Source of the DNA: Flavobacteriaceae bacterium
GTDB lineage: Bacteria > Bacteroidota > Bacteroidia > Flavobacteriales > Flavobacteriaceae
Direction: 5' to 3'
Assembly: GCA_018401115.1 (NCBI GenBank)
Contig: JAGYKX010000005.1
Span: forward strand, 682,001 to 746,000
Length of the DNA stretch: 64,000 nucleotides
The notes beneath the pieces are model-generated. The model made no database searches. It was not told the DNA's origin and was given only the letters and a program-made list of their open reading frames with translations. Position numbers and translations under genes: made by a program. This document shows, one piece after another, positions 33,799-44,297 of this stretch (position 1 is its first letter; the number at the start of each line of letters is the position of its first letter).

Positions 33799-34872
33799 AT
33801 GGATTTTCCCAAGTTTGGTCGTTGGCTCTTAGCCTTTTCTTTTCTACCCTTGTATTATTTAGTGCAATGGATCAGCGGTTACCCGGAACTCATTGAGACC
33901 TACTACAGCAGGGGTTTTTATGTGTATTGGTCAGAGGGACTGAGATTTGTACTGGGGCGTTTTCCCATATCAGTGGGAGACCTTGTATATATTGTAGTGG
34001 CTCTTTGGGGGCTTAATAGGATTCGAAAACACCTCAAAGGAAAAACGCCTATAAAGAGCCTGTTACTTTTTGCAGGAACGGCTGTTTCCATATTTTACCT
34101 AGCTTTCAATCTCAGCTGGGGGCTTAATTACCACAGAACTCCTCTAAATGAAAGTTTGAATTTAAGCAGCGCTTCTAAAGACAGTCTGGCCCTCTATAAT
34201 TTGACTGAGTCGCTCATCCTGAAAGCCAATGTTCTGCACAAACAAATAGCCTTAGATTCTTTAAGCGCAGTAAAAATTCCTTACCAAACCAAAGAAATTT
34301 TATCTTTTGGAATAGAAGGCTATAAGATTTTAGAACAAAAATATCCTTCTTTGACTTACCAACATACAGCCGTTAAAAAGAGTGTGTATGCAAGGCCCCT
34401 CTCCTATATGGGCTATGCAGGCTACCTCAATCCTTTTACCTTAGAGGCGCAGGTGAATCAAAAGATTCCCGCTTATAGATTGCCAGTGGTGGCTACACAC
34501 GAAATGGCGCATCAGCTAGGGTATGCGTCTGAGAGAGACACCAACTTCATTGGCTATTTGGCAGGTATCCATCACCCAGATCTGTACTTTAAATATGCCA
34601 GCACTACCCTAGCCTTATCATACTGCTTAAGAGATGTTTACAGAGAATCTCCAAAGCGTCAACAGGAATTCATAGCCCGTCTAAACCAAGGGATTCTAAT
34701 AAATTTCCAGGAATCTAACCGCTTTTGGGAAATGTATCAAAATCCTTTAAGTCCCTATTTTGAATCTATTTTTAATCGCTTTTTAAAAATGAACAACCAA
34801 AAGCAGGGAGTAAAAAGTTATGGGCAAATTGTTCAATTACTTTTAGCATACCACGCGCAATACCCAGTATAA
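33799..34872 (+). CDS. DUF3810 membrane protein with HExxH motif
   Basis: A 357-residue protein with about three N-terminal membrane helices (residues 8-25, 55-75, 90-108) and a large extracytoplasmic domain. That domain contains VVATHEMAHQLGYASERDTN, a zincin-type H-E-x-x-H with a downstream E. The SYMGYAGYLNPFTLEAQVN segment precedes it. This fits DUF3810, a predicted membrane-anchored metallopeptidase of Bacteroidota and Firmicutes. Substrate unknown. It stands alone between pepD and the amidohydrolase. Confidence 0.82.
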   Translation: MDFPKFGRWLLAFSFLPLYYLVQWISGYPELIETYYSRGFYVYWSEGLRFVLGRFPISVGDLVYIVVALWGLNRIRKHLKGKTPIKSLLLFAGTAVSIFYLAFNLSWGLNYHRTPLNESLNLSSASKDSLALYNLTESLILKANVLHKQIALDSLSAVKIPYQTKEILSFGIEGYKILEQKYPSLTYQHTAVKKSVYARPLSYMGYAGYLNPFTLEAQVNQKIPAYRLPVVATHEMAHQLGYASERDTNFIGYLAGIHHPDLYFKYASTTLALSYCLRDVYRESPKRQQEFIARLNQGILINFQESNRFWEMYQNPLSPYFESIFNRFLKMNNQKQGVKSYGQIVQLLLAYHAQYPV

Positions 34873-35017
34873 AAGAAAGTGACCCATTGAAGCCTGCCTA
34901 CCTCCCATTAAAGCGAATCTAAAAAAAGTAGTATTATGCAGTGCTATTAAATCACTTTCAACTATCTTTAAGATGCTGTAAAAAGCGTCTTATATAAACC
35001 AACTAAATGTTATTTCC

Positions 35018-37964
35018 ATGAAATTAAAAATGCTTGTCTTTGGGCTATGCCTTGTCAGTAGTATTGGCTTTTCTCAAGACTATTTCCCAAAAAATGACGG
35101 GGTTAAAGTGGCTAACAACCACTACACCGCCCTCACAAATGTGACTATTTATACCAGTCCAACTGAAATCATTGAAAAGGGTACTTTGTTACTTAAAAAT
35201 GGACGAGTTGTGGCAGTGGGTAAAAATGTTCAAATTCCACTTCAGACGGTGGTCACTGACTTGAGTGGTAAAACCATTTATCCCTCCTTTATAGACTTAT
35301 TCTCAGATTTTGGGGTAACGAAACCTACATCGGCCAGAGGCGGAAGAGGCTCACAATACGAACCCACGAGAGAAGGTTTTTATTGGAACGATCATATTAT
35401 GCCAGAAAATAACGCCATAGATCAATTTAGTTTTAATGCTAAGGCTGCTAAAGATCTCATGTCTCAAGGATTTGGGGTAGTCAATACGCACATTCAAGAC
35501 GGTGTGGCCAGAGGTAGTGGTGCGCTTATTGCGCTAAATGCTATAGAAACAGACGCCCAAAGGGTGCTTTCTAGCCGTTCAGCACAATACTTTTCCTTTA
35601 ATAAGAGTGCTGTAAAAAATCAATCCTATCCAGGTTCACTCATGGGAGCTATGGCACTCTTGAGACAATTTTTCTCAGATGCCAATTGGTATGGAAAAGG
35701 AAACAGCAATACCAGAGACCGTTCCATAGAAGCCTTTAATGCGCAGAAAAATAGTTTGGCCATTTTTGATGCGGGTGACAAAGGAAATATTGTGAGGGCA
35801 GACAAGATTGGAGACGCCTATCAGATACCATTTGCCATTCTTGGAGGTGGAGACAGCTACGAGGATTTGGCTGCTATAAAAGCTACTAATGCTACCATTA
35901 TTGTACCGCTTAATTTTCCTAAAGCCTATGATGTAGAAGATCCATATCAGGCAAATTATGTCTCTTTAGAAGATATGAGGGCTTGGAATCAGGCCCCTTC
36001 TAATCCGTCTACCCTTCAAAAAGCCGGGGTGCCTATTACACTGACCGCCCATGGACTTAAGGGTGGGAAAAACTTTTTGAGCCACCTTAGAAAGTCTGTG
36101 CAATACGGTTTAGATAAAACCAAAGCATTGGAGGCACCTGACCACAAGACCAGCACAATTACTAAACAGAAAAGATTTGGGCCACCTAAAGCCTGGTGCA
36201 ATGGCCAATTTCTTGGTGACTTCTGGTGATATATTTGAGGAAGATTCAGATATTTTCGAAAACTGGGTTCAAGGGACTAACAACATCCTTAAAGACAAGG
36301 ATATTGTAGATATTAGAGGAAATTACACGCTGAAATTTGAAGACCAATCATGGACGCTTAACATCAGTGGAGCTATAGAGAAGCCTGCTGCAAAACTAAC
36401 TCAAGACAGCACCAACCTAAAGGCAAAACTGACTTACAAACAGGGATGGATGTATATGACCATCACCAATGAGGCTGGAGATGGAAAATTCAGACTCTCT
36501 GCACTGGCTAGCAAAAATGCTCCTATTGAAGGGACTATCGTTAAAGAAGACGGCGCAGAAGCCCTTTTTACTGCGACTAAAACAAGTGCGTTTGAAAGCA
36601 AAAAAGAAGCGGCCATTACTAGTGCGCCAGCAGTAATGCCAGTTACTTTTCCAAATGTGGGCTATGGTTATAAAAACAGACCTACAGCAGAAAACACCTT
36701 GTTTAAAAATGCTACGGTTTGGACCTCAGAAGACGCTGGAATATTAGACAATACAGATGTACTGGTCAGAAATGGAAAAATCGTTAAAATAGGTAAAGAT
36801 CTCGCTGCAGGAAATGCCAAAATCATAGATGCAACCGGAAAGCACCTCACCGCTGGTATTATAGATGAACACTCTCACATTGCTTTGAAAGCAGTCAATG
36901 AGGGAGGGCAAAATAGTACTGCTGAGGTAAAAATGGAAGACGTTATTGATCCTGAACACATGGGTATTTATAGAGATTTAGCTGGAGGAGTAACTACCAT
37001 GCAACTCTTACACGGTTCTGCTAATCCCATTGGAGGACGTTCAGCCATCATTAAACTAAGATGGGGAGCTACTGCAGATGAATTGGTTTTTAAAGAAGCC
37101 CCTGGTTTTATAAAATTTGCCTTAGGTGAAAACGTAAAACAATCCAATTGGTCTTCTTATAGCCGTTTTCCTCAAACGAGAATGGGAGTAGAACAAATGT
37201 TCATAAACTACTTTCAGCGCGCCAAAGAATACGATGCTAAGAAAAAAAGTAAGCAAGCTTATCGCTATGACGAGGAAATGGAAGTGTTGGCAGAGATTTT
37301 GAATGGAGAGCGCTTTATTAGCTGTCACTCTTATGTACAGAGTGAAATTAATATGCTGCTTAAAGTTGCTGAACAATTTAACTTTAGGGTAAATACGTTC
37401 ACCCATATTTTGGAGGGCTATAAAGTAGCAGACAAAATGGCGGAGCACGGTGTTGGTGGCTCTACTTTTTCTGACTGGTGGGCTTATAAATACGAGGTAA
37501 ATGACGCCATTCCTTACAATGCTGCTATAATGCACAGCCAAGGCGTAACCGTGGCAATTAACTCAGACGACGCTGAAATGTCTAGACGTCTTAACCAAGA
37601 AGCTGCTAAAACAGTCAAATACGGTGGCATGTCTGAAGAAGAAGCTTGGAAAATGGTCACGATCAATCCTGCCAAATTATTACATGTAGACCATAAAGTG
37701 GGTAGTATAGCCGTCGGAAAAGATGCAGATTTAGTCCTTTGGAACAACCACCCAATGTCTGTGTATGCTAAAGCAGAAAAAACCATGATAGAAGGGGTTA
37801 CTTACTTTGACTTAGAAACAGACCAATCACAAAGGATGGCTATTCAAAAAGAAAAAAACACCTTAATTCAAATGATGATTGCAGATAAAAAGAGCGGTGC
37901 TCCTACACAAGCACCTAAGCGAAGTATGAAGGTGGAGTTTCACTGTGACACTATGTTAGATTAA
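35018..37964 (+). pseudogene. Large secreted amidohydrolase, broken by a one-base insertion
   Basis: Two consecutive frames make one gene of about 980 codons. The first (35018-36229) has a signal peptide (LVFGLCLVSSIGFSQ) and an amidohydrolase-like domain. The second is the continuation from about 36138 to 37964, with the metal site IIDEHSHIALKA, GGVTTMQLLHGS and the late NSDDAE. At 36137 an extra C after GAG GCA shifts the frame; without it the sequence reads LTTRPAQLLNRKDLGHLKPG, a normal amidohydrolase ending. The second frame can also be read from ATG 36177, so a split protein might be made. The next gene encodes a single-domain relative. Confidence 0.82.
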
Positions 37965-37977
37965 ATTAATTGAAAAA

Positions 37978-39297
37978 ATGAATCGTATGAAATATTTTAA
38001 AAATAGTTTGCTCGCACTAGCCCTTACACTGGCTTGTTCAAATACATGGGCACAACAGACCCCTGCAAGAACACAAGAAACTGCCATGAGTATTACTGGT
38101 GCTACTGCACATATTGGCAATGGAAATGTCATAGAAAATGCCACTTTGGTATTTAAATCTGGAATTATCACAGCGATTGGTGGTGCCAATACCCCTACTG
38201 AAGGTCAGGTAATTAATGCCAATGGCAAGCACGTATATCCTGGATTTATTGCCAATTGTTCCTCTTTGGGATTGGTAGAAATAGATGCTGTAAGAGCCAC
38301 AGATGACCAAGATGAGATTGGGGATATTATTCCTCATGTGAGGTCTTTAATTGCCTATAATGCAGAGTCTAAAGTTGTAGAAAGTATGCGTCCTAACGGG
38401 ATTTTATTGGCCCAAGTATCTCCAAAAGGCGGGTTTGTTTCAGGGACTTCTTCTGTCATGCAATTAGATGCGTGGAACTGGGAAGACGCTGTAGTAAAAA
38501 CAGACGATGCTATTCACATGAACTGGCCCAGCTCTTTTAGAAGAGGCCGCTGGTGGATGGGAGAAGATCCAGGTCTTAAACCCAATAGCAATTATAAGAG
38601 AGATATAGACGCCTTTGTAGTTTTTATGGAAAATGCAAAAGTGTATAACGAAGCACTTTCCTCAGAAAAAAACGCCCCATTTCAAGCGGCTAAAGGTTTG
38701 TTTGACGGATCTAAAAAACTCTTTATTGGCGCTAACGGAGATAAGGAAATTACGGACGCGGTAACTACAGCTAAAAAATTAGGCGTTCAAGAGGTTGTTG
38801 TAGTAGGCGGTTCAGAAGCTTACAAAGTGATTCCTTTTTTAAAGAAACACAATATTGCTGTTTTGGTAGAAGCCACTCATAACCTTCCTAGTTCAGATGA
38901 CGCAGATTACGACCAGCCTTACAAACTGCCTAAAATACTAGCAGACGCTGGAATCTTAGTGAGCATTCAAAATGCAGACGCAGCAAATTTTCAAAACAGA
39001 AACCTGCCTTTTTACGCAGGACAGGTGGTTGGACAAGGAATGGATAAAGAAGAAGCACTTTCCCTAATCACTCTAAATGCAGCAAAAATTCTAGGCATTG
39101 ATCAAGAATTTGGCAGTTTAGAAGTGGGTAAAAGTGCTACCCTATTTGTATCTGAGGGAGACGCCTTAGACATGCGCAGCAATCTAGTGAGTCATGCTTT
39201 TATCCAGGGCAGACAATTGTCTTTAGAAACTCACCAAACGGAGCTTTGGAAGCGGTATATGGGAAAATACAACAGTTCCGAGAAAACGGACTTGTAA
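37978..39297 (+). CDS. Secreted imidazolonepropionase-like amidohydrolase
   Basis: A 439-residue protein with a signal (LLALALTLACSNTWAQ) and an amidohydrolase beta-barrel start (NVIENATLVFKSGIITAIG, IINANGKHVYPGFI). The C-terminal LITLNAAKILGIDQEFGSLEVGKSATLFV is typical. The usual HxH metal ligands after GFI are not obvious (NCSSLG), so it may be inactive or a partner of the large amidohydrolase 13 bases upstream. Such pairs recur in flavobacteria. Substrate unknown. A strong terminator follows. Confidence 0.85.
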   Translation: MNRMKYFKNSLLALALTLACSNTWAQQTPARTQETAMSITGATAHIGNGNVIENATLVFKSGIITAIGGANTPTEGQVINANGKHVYPGFIANCSSLGLVEIDAVRATDDQDEIGDIIPHVRSLIAYNAESKVVESMRPNGILLAQVSPKGGFVSGTSSVMQLDAWNWEDAVVKTDDAIHMNWPSSFRRGRWWMGEDPGLKPNSNYKRDIDAFVVFMENAKVYNEALSSEKNAPFQAAKGLFDGSKKLFIGANGDKEITDAVTTAKKLGVQEVVVVGGSEAYKVIPFLKKHNIAVLVEATHNLPSSDDADYDQPYKLPKILADAGILVSIQNADAANFQNRNLPFYAGQVVGQGMDKEEALSLITLNAAKILGIDQEFGSLEVGKSATLFVSEGDALDMRSNLVSHAFIQGRQLSLETHQTELWKRYMGKYNSSEKTDL

Positions 39298-39321
39298 TTT
39301 CATCACTACATTTTAAAATTC

Positions 39322-39352
39322 AAGGGGGCTTTTTATAAAAAGCCCCCTTTTT
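39322..39352 (+). terminator. Terminator after the amidohydrolase pair
   Basis: AAGGGGGCTTTT (39322-39333) pairs perfectly with AAAAGCCCCCTT (39337-39348) around TAT, followed by T-rich sequence. Confidence 0.85.
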
Positions 39353-39368
39353 TATTTTCAAAATAGGC

Positions 39369-39376
39369 TATTTTTG
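39369..39376 (+). promoter_or_regulatory. -7 element just before the TrmH-type gene
   Basis: TATTTTTG is an exact TAnnTTTG match that ends 4 bases before the ATG at 39381. A transcript from it would have almost no leader. Confidence 0.45.
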
Positions 39377-39380
39377 TGGC

Positions 39381-40208
39381 ATGGAAACCCATACCGTCAT
39401 ACAAAGTGCTCAAAATCCTAAGGTAAAGCAGATGCTTCGCCTCAAGGAGAAATCTAGGGCCAGAATACAAGCCCAAAAATTCATCATCGAAGGCTTAAGA
39501 GAATTGGAATTGGCCATGGAGTGTCACTACAAGATCTTAGAATTTTATTATGAACCTAACATTTTAAGTCCTGATAAACTATTGGGAATATTAAAAAAAA
39601 TAGCAGGGAAGCAGACAGTGATCGCTCCGATTATTTTGTCTGGAGCTGCCTTTGAAAAGTTGGCACAAAGAAGTAGTACCGAGGGTATTATTGCCGTTGC
39701 TGCTACTAAATCTCATGCACTTTCTGATTTGATAGTGACCAGCAAAAACCCCTTGTTTCTTGTGGCAGAGGCCCCTGAAAAGCCTGGTAATATTGGGGCC
39801 TTGCTCCGCACGGCCGATGCCGCTGGAGTAGACGCTGTAATTATCGCAAATCCAAAAACAGATCTCTACAATCCCAACGTAATTCGTTCCTCTGTAGGGG
39901 GTGTTTTTACCGTAGCCGTTGCTATGGGAACGAGTAAAGAAGTATTGGATTTTTTACAGACGGCTAAAGCGAGTGTATATGCAGCTACGCTGCAAGCCTC
40001 TAAACCCCACACAGAAGTGTCTTACAGAGATACGACCGCTATTGTAGTGGGCACAGAGGCCACTGGTTTAGAAGCGATTTGGTTAGAGCGGTCCAACCAA
40101 AACATTCGCATTCCCATGCGGGGCAAAATAGATTCCATGAATGTATCTGTAGCTGCAGGAATTTTGATATTTGAAGCCATAAGACAAAGAGATATTTCAG
40201 AGAATTAA
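39381..40208 (+). CDS. TrmH/SpoU-family RNA 2'-O-methyltransferase
   Basis: A 275-residue SPOUT methyltransferase. The N-terminal substrate-binding part has NPKVKQMLRLKEKSRA. The knotted catalytic domain has APEKPGNIGALLRTADAAG (the conserved N and R), NPNVIRSSVGG (motif 2) and IPMRGKIDSMNVSVAAGI (motif 3). It transfers methyl to a ribose of rRNA or tRNA. Which nucleotide cannot be said. Its promoter lies at its very start and relA/spoT follows 12 bases later. Confidence 0.9.
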   Translation: METHTVIQSAQNPKVKQMLRLKEKSRARIQAQKFIIEGLRELELAMECHYKILEFYYEPNILSPDKLLGILKKIAGKQTVIAPIILSGAAFEKLAQRSSTEGIIAVAATKSHALSDLIVTSKNPLFLVAEAPEKPGNIGALLRTADAAGVDAVIIANPKTDLYNPNVIRSSVGGVFTVAVAMGTSKEVLDFLQTAKASVYAATLQASKPHTEVSYRDTTAIVVGTEATGLEAIWLERSNQNIRIPMRGKIDSMNVSVAAGILIFEAIRQRDISEN

Positions 40209-40220
40209 TATCTTTATAAT

Positions 40221-42428
40221 ATGTTAAGTGAGCTAGAAATTATTGCAGAAAATAAGGCCATTGCTAAAGAGTATAAAGAACTCCTACGCATTAGTTATCA
40301 GTCCTTAACTGATGACGACAAAAAACTAATTCGCTTGGCGTTTGACACTGCCGTAGAAGCCCACAGTGATCAAAGAAGAAAATCTGGAGAAGCCTATATT
40401 TTCCATCCCATTGCTGTAGCTAAAATTGTCGCCTCTGAAATTGGGTTAGATGCTACCTCAATTGCAGCTGCATTGCTCCATGATGTGGTAGAGGACACCT
40501 CTTATACTTTACCGGACATTGAACGTTTATTTGGTCATGTAGTAGCCAAAATTGTAAACGGTCTCACTAAAATTGCCCACCTTAAAAAAGACATGAATAT
40601 CTCCCAACAAGCGGAGAATTTTAGAAAAATGTTATTGACCCTTAATGACGACGTAAGGGTTATTATCATTAAAATAGCAGACCGTTACCACAATATGCTC
40701 ACCATGGACTCCATGCCGGAGTACAAGCAATTGAAAATTGCTTCAGAGACTTTGTATATCTACGCTCCTTTAGCCCATAGGATAGGACTGTACAACATTA
40801 AAACAGCCCTTGAAGACCTAAGTTTAAAATATACAGAACCTGAAGTATTTAATGATATTTCAGATAAAATTGAAGAAAGTAAAGAAGAACAACAAAAGTA
40901 TATAGATGACTTTACAAAAAGTATAAAGGATTCTCTGGCTAAAGAAAAGTTCAATTACACAATCAAAGGGCGCATGAAATCTATTTTCTCCATTAGGAGA
41001 AAAATGCTCAAACAACAGGTTACATTTGAGGAAATTTATGATAAATTCGCCATAAGAATTGTCTATGCCTCTGACCCAGAAAACGAAAAATTTCTTGCTT
41101 GGAAAATTTATTCTATTGTAACCGATCACTTTACCCCTAACCCAGTAAGATTAAGAGATTGGATTACTTCTCCAAAAACCACTGGTTATGAAGCCCTACA
41201 CATTACTGTAATGGGGCCCAAAGGGAAATGGATAGAAGTTCAAATTCGCTCTGAGCGCATGCACGAAATTGCAGAGAAAGGCTATGCAGCACATTTTAAA
41301 TACAAACACGGGGCCCAAAAAGAACAAGGAATTGACCTTTGGCTCAATAGACTGCAAGAGGCATTAGAAAATGACAATATTAATGCAGTAGATTTCGTAG
41401 AAGAGTTTAAACTAAACCTTTATTCAAAAGAAATTTTTGTGTTCACGCCAAAAGGAGAACTCAAATCACTACCCAAGGGAGCTACCCCCTTAGACTTTGC
41501 TTTTAGTATTCACACTCAGATAGGCTCAAAGACGCGTGGCGCTAAGGTAAACGGAAAATTGGTACCACTAAACACTACACTTCATTCAGGTGATCAGGTA
41601 GACGTGATTACTTCTGAAAATGCAAAGCCCACCCAAAACTGGCTCAATTACGCCACAACTGCTAGAGCCAGATCTAAGATTAAAACTGCACTCAAAGAAG
41701 CTAAAAAAGCTATTGCAGAAGAAGGAAAAGAAATACTCAGAAGAAAGTTAAAATCTCAAAAGATTAACCTCAATGAGGACACTGTTAACAAACTAGTTAC
41801 TTTTTTTAAGTTAAAAACTAGTCTAGACCTATATTACAGAGTGGGTAGTGGTATTATTGACAATGTTAAGCTAAAAGATTTTGCAGCTTCTTACAACAAT
41901 GCTTTTATCTCCTTCTTTAAAAATAAAATCAGGAGAAATACCATCCCGGAAGATATTGACAAAGAGGAACTCTCTTCTAATTTAGATACGCTCGTGTTTG
42001 GAAAAGATGAGGAAAAACTTTCCTACAAGTTGTCCCCCTGTTGTAATGCCATCCCTGGAGACGAAGTCTTTGGTTTTATTAGTATTAACGATGGCATAAA
42101 AGTGCATAAAAAAAATTGTCCTAATGCTATCTCTCTACAATCTAATTATGCTTATAGAATTATAGCAGCAAATTGGATAGACGCCTCCCAGGAAGAATTT
42201 TCCGCTGAAATAATCCTAAATGGTTTAGATAATTTAGGATTGGTAAGCAATATTACTAAAGTGATCTCTAACCAAATGAATGTGAATATGAGGGCCATTA
42301 ATTTCAATACAGATGGAGGTACTTTTAGCGGAAAGATAAAAGTAGTGGTGAAAAATAACGACACTCTCAAGAAACTTATTGGAAATTTAAAGCATATTAA
42401 CGGCATTGAGAAAGTGAGCAGATTATAA
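40221..42428 (+). CDS. Bifunctional (p)ppGpp synthetase/hydrolase
   Basis: A 735-residue long RSH protein. The HD hydrolase domain contains LLHDVVEDT with H87 and D88. The synthetase domain has RLRDWITSPKTTGYEALH, with a basic R-x-R-D pattern like bifunctional enzymes, and EVQIRSERMHEIAEKGYAAH. Then come the TGS domain (FVFTPKGELKSLPKGATPLD), a CC region (SPCCNAIPGD) and a C-terminal ACT domain. It makes and degrades the stringent-response alarmone. It sits between the TrmH gene and a Fur-family gene. Confidence 0.94.
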   Translation: MLSELEIIAENKAIAKEYKELLRISYQSLTDDDKKLIRLAFDTAVEAHSDQRRKSGEAYIFHPIAVAKIVASEIGLDATSIAAALLHDVVEDTSYTLPDIERLFGHVVAKIVNGLTKIAHLKKDMNISQQAENFRKMLLTLNDDVRVIIIKIADRYHNMLTMDSMPEYKQLKIASETLYIYAPLAHRIGLYNIKTALEDLSLKYTEPEVFNDISDKIEESKEEQQKYIDDFTKSIKDSLAKEKFNYTIKGRMKSIFSIRRKMLKQQVTFEEIYDKFAIRIVYASDPENEKFLAWKIYSIVTDHFTPNPVRLRDWITSPKTTGYEALHITVMGPKGKWIEVQIRSERMHEIAEKGYAAHFKYKHGAQKEQGIDLWLNRLQEALENDNINAVDFVEEFKLNLYSKEIFVFTPKGELKSLPKGATPLDFAFSIHTQIGSKTRGAKVNGKLVPLNTTLHSGDQVDVITSENAKPTQNWLNYATTARARSKIKTALKEAKKAIAEEGKEILRRKLKSQKINLNEDTVNKLVTFFKLKTSLDLYYRVGSGIIDNVKLKDFAASYNNAFISFFKNKIRRNTIPEDIDKEELSSNLDTLVFGKDEEKLSYKLSPCCNAIPGDEVFGFISINDGIKVHKKNCPNAISLQSNYAYRIIAANWIDASQEEFSAEIILNGLDNLGLVSNITKVISNQMNVNMRAINFNTDGGTFSGKIKVVVKNNDTLKKLIGNLKHINGIEKVSRL

Positions 42429-42468
42429 AATTTAGCGTTACCTTTACTCCTTAAGACCTTTCATAACC

Positions 42469-42927
42469 ATGGCATCTTCAAACAATAACCAAGAAATAGT
42501 TAAAAAAGTATTTACGGCTTTCTTAGAAGAAAATGGGCATAGAAAAACACCTGAAAGATATGCTATACTTCAGGAAATCTATGACAGTGAGTCGCATTTT
42601 GATATTGAATCTCTTTACATTCAAATGAAAAATAAAAACTACCGGGTTAGTAGAGCTACCTTGTATAATACTATAGAGATTTTAATGGATTGTAAATTGG
42701 TGAGAAGGCATCAGTTTGGTAAAAATCAAGCCCAATACGAAAAGTCTTATTTTGACCACCAACACGATCACGTAATTCTAACAGACACAGGAGAAGTAAT
42801 TGAATTTTGTGACCCTAGAATTCAAGCGATAAAAAAAACAATAGAAGAAGTTTTTAATATAAAAATAAACAACCATTCTTTATACTTTTACGGGACCAAA
42901 GAACAATTGGAACCACCTAAAGAATAA
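42469..42927 (+). CDS. Fur-family transcriptional regulator
   Basis: A 152-residue Fur-family protein. The winged helix has [21 protein letters not shown] and [18 protein letters not shown]. The metal-sensing part has [22 protein letters not shown]. The structural-zinc CxxC pairs of classic Fur are absent (ILTDTG where CxxCG would be). It could therefore be an iron, peroxide or zinc sensor of the lineage-specific type. It lies 20 bases before purA. Confidence 0.88.
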   Translation: MASSNNNQEIVKKVFTAFLEENGHRKTPERYAILQEIYDSESHFDIESLYIQMKNKNYRVSRATLYNTIEILMDCKLVRRHQFGKNQAQYEKSYFDHQHDHVILTDTGEVIEFCDPRIQAIKKTIEEVFNIKINNHSLYFYGTKEQLEPPKE

Positions 42928-42947
42928 ACATAACAACTAGCAAAAAA

Positions 42948-44219
42948 ATGGCAGTAGACTTACTACTAGGACTCCAATGGGGAGATGAAGGAAAAGGTAA
43001 AATTGTAGACGTACTCACAAAAGATTACGACATTATAGCAAGATTTCAAGGAGGGCCTAACGCAGGTCATACCCTTGAGTTCGATGGAATTAAGCACGTA
43101 CTACACACCATCCCATCGGGTATCTTTCACAAAGAAGCAAAAAATATTGTTGGAAATGGAGTCGTTATAGACCCTGTCATTTTTCAAAAAGAGTTAGAGA
43201 ACTTAGCCGCTTTTAAAATAGATTTTAAAAACAAACTGCTTATTTCAAGAAAAGCACATTTAATCCTTCCTACTCACAGACTTTTAGACGCAGCATCTGA
43301 GGCTGCAAAAGGAAAGGCTAAAATTGGTTCAACACTTAAAGGTATTGGTCCTACTTACATGGATAAGACAGGCAGAAACGGTATGCGTATAGGGGATTTA
43401 GAAATGAGCGACTGGAAAGAAAAATACAGAGCCCTTGCAGACAAGCACCAATCTATGATTGGTTTTTACGACGTAGATATTCAGTATGATTTAGAAGAAT
43501 TAGAAACCGCTTTCTTTGCGGCCATAGACAAATTAAAATCATTGACTTTTATTGATTCTGAGCAATACTTATACGAAGCTCAAAAGGCGGGTAAAAAAAT
43601 ATTAGCAGAAGGTGCACAGGGTTCTTTGTTAGATATTGACTTTGGTACTTACCCATTTGTGACTTCTTCCAACACCACTGCTGCTGGAGCTTGTACAGGG
43701 CTCGGTGTAGCACCCAACCAAATAGGACGCGTATTGGGTATCTTTAAAGCCTATACAACCAGAGTAGGAAGTGGTCCCTTCCCAACTGAACTATTTGACA
43801 CTGACGGAGAAACCATGGGCCGTGTAGGTAATGAATTTGGCGCTACAACTGGAAGGGCTAGAAGATGTGGTTGGATAGATGTTGTCGCGCTTAAATACGC
43901 GATTACAATTAATGGCGTCACAGAGTTAATGATGATGAAAGCAGATGTGCTTTCTGGATTTAAAACAGTCAAAATCTGTGATTCATACCAGTACAAAGGG
44001 GCCACTATCTCTCATTTTCCCTACAATGTGGAACCAGAAAATGTAACCCCAAACTATATTGAAATGCCAGGTTGGGAGCAGGATTTGACTAAAATGTCAA
44101 CGGTATCACAATTGCCTGAAAATCTAATGAATTATATTAATTATTTAGAAGAAGTACTAGAGGTTCCTATCAAAATTGTATCGGTAGGTCCAGATAGAAC
44201 CCAAACCATTCATAGATAA
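42948..44219 (+). CDS. purA: Adenylosuccinate synthase
   Basis: PurA joins IMP and aspartate with GTP in the first step of AMP synthesis. The 423-residue enzyme opens with LGLQWGDEGKGKIVD (Asp13) and GPNAGHT (His41), followed by SRKAHLILPTHRLLDAASE, GSTLKGIGPTYMDK and TTGRARRCGWIDVVALKYA. Length matches the family. A long terminator hairpin follows within 10 bases. Confidence 0.97.
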   Translation: MAVDLLLGLQWGDEGKGKIVDVLTKDYDIIARFQGGPNAGHTLEFDGIKHVLHTIPSGIFHKEAKNIVGNGVVIDPVIFQKELENLAAFKIDFKNKLLISRKAHLILPTHRLLDAASEAAKGKAKIGSTLKGIGPTYMDKTGRNGMRIGDLEMSDWKEKYRALADKHQSMIGFYDVDIQYDLEELETAFFAAIDKLKSLTFIDSEQYLYEAQKAGKKILAEGAQGSLLDIDFGTYPFVTSSNTTAAGACTGLGVAPNQIGRVLGIFKAYTTRVGSGPFPTELFDTDGETMGRVGNEFGATTGRARRCGWIDVVALKYAITINGVTELMMMKADVLSGFKTVKICDSYQYKGATISHFPYNVEPENVTPNYIEMPGWEQDLTKMSTVSQLPENLMNYINYLEEVLEVPIKIVSVGPDRTQTIHR

Positions 44220-44228
44220 AAAAGGGTT

Positions 44229-44269
44229 CTTTACCCCTTATATCTTAACATAAGGGGTAAAGCTTTTTT
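44229..44269 (+). terminator. Terminator after purA
   Basis: CTTTACCCCTTAT (44229-44241) pairs over 13 bp with ATAAGGGGTAAAG (44250-44262) around an 8-base loop, followed by T6. Confidence 0.9.
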
Positions 44270-44297
44270 CTTATTAAACCATTAGCAATTAGATACT

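Noticed and set aside
37122-37541. A 139-codon open frame antisense to the large amidohydrolase
   Set aside because: It lies wholly opposite conserved coding sequence and has no recognisable domain or ribosome-binding site.
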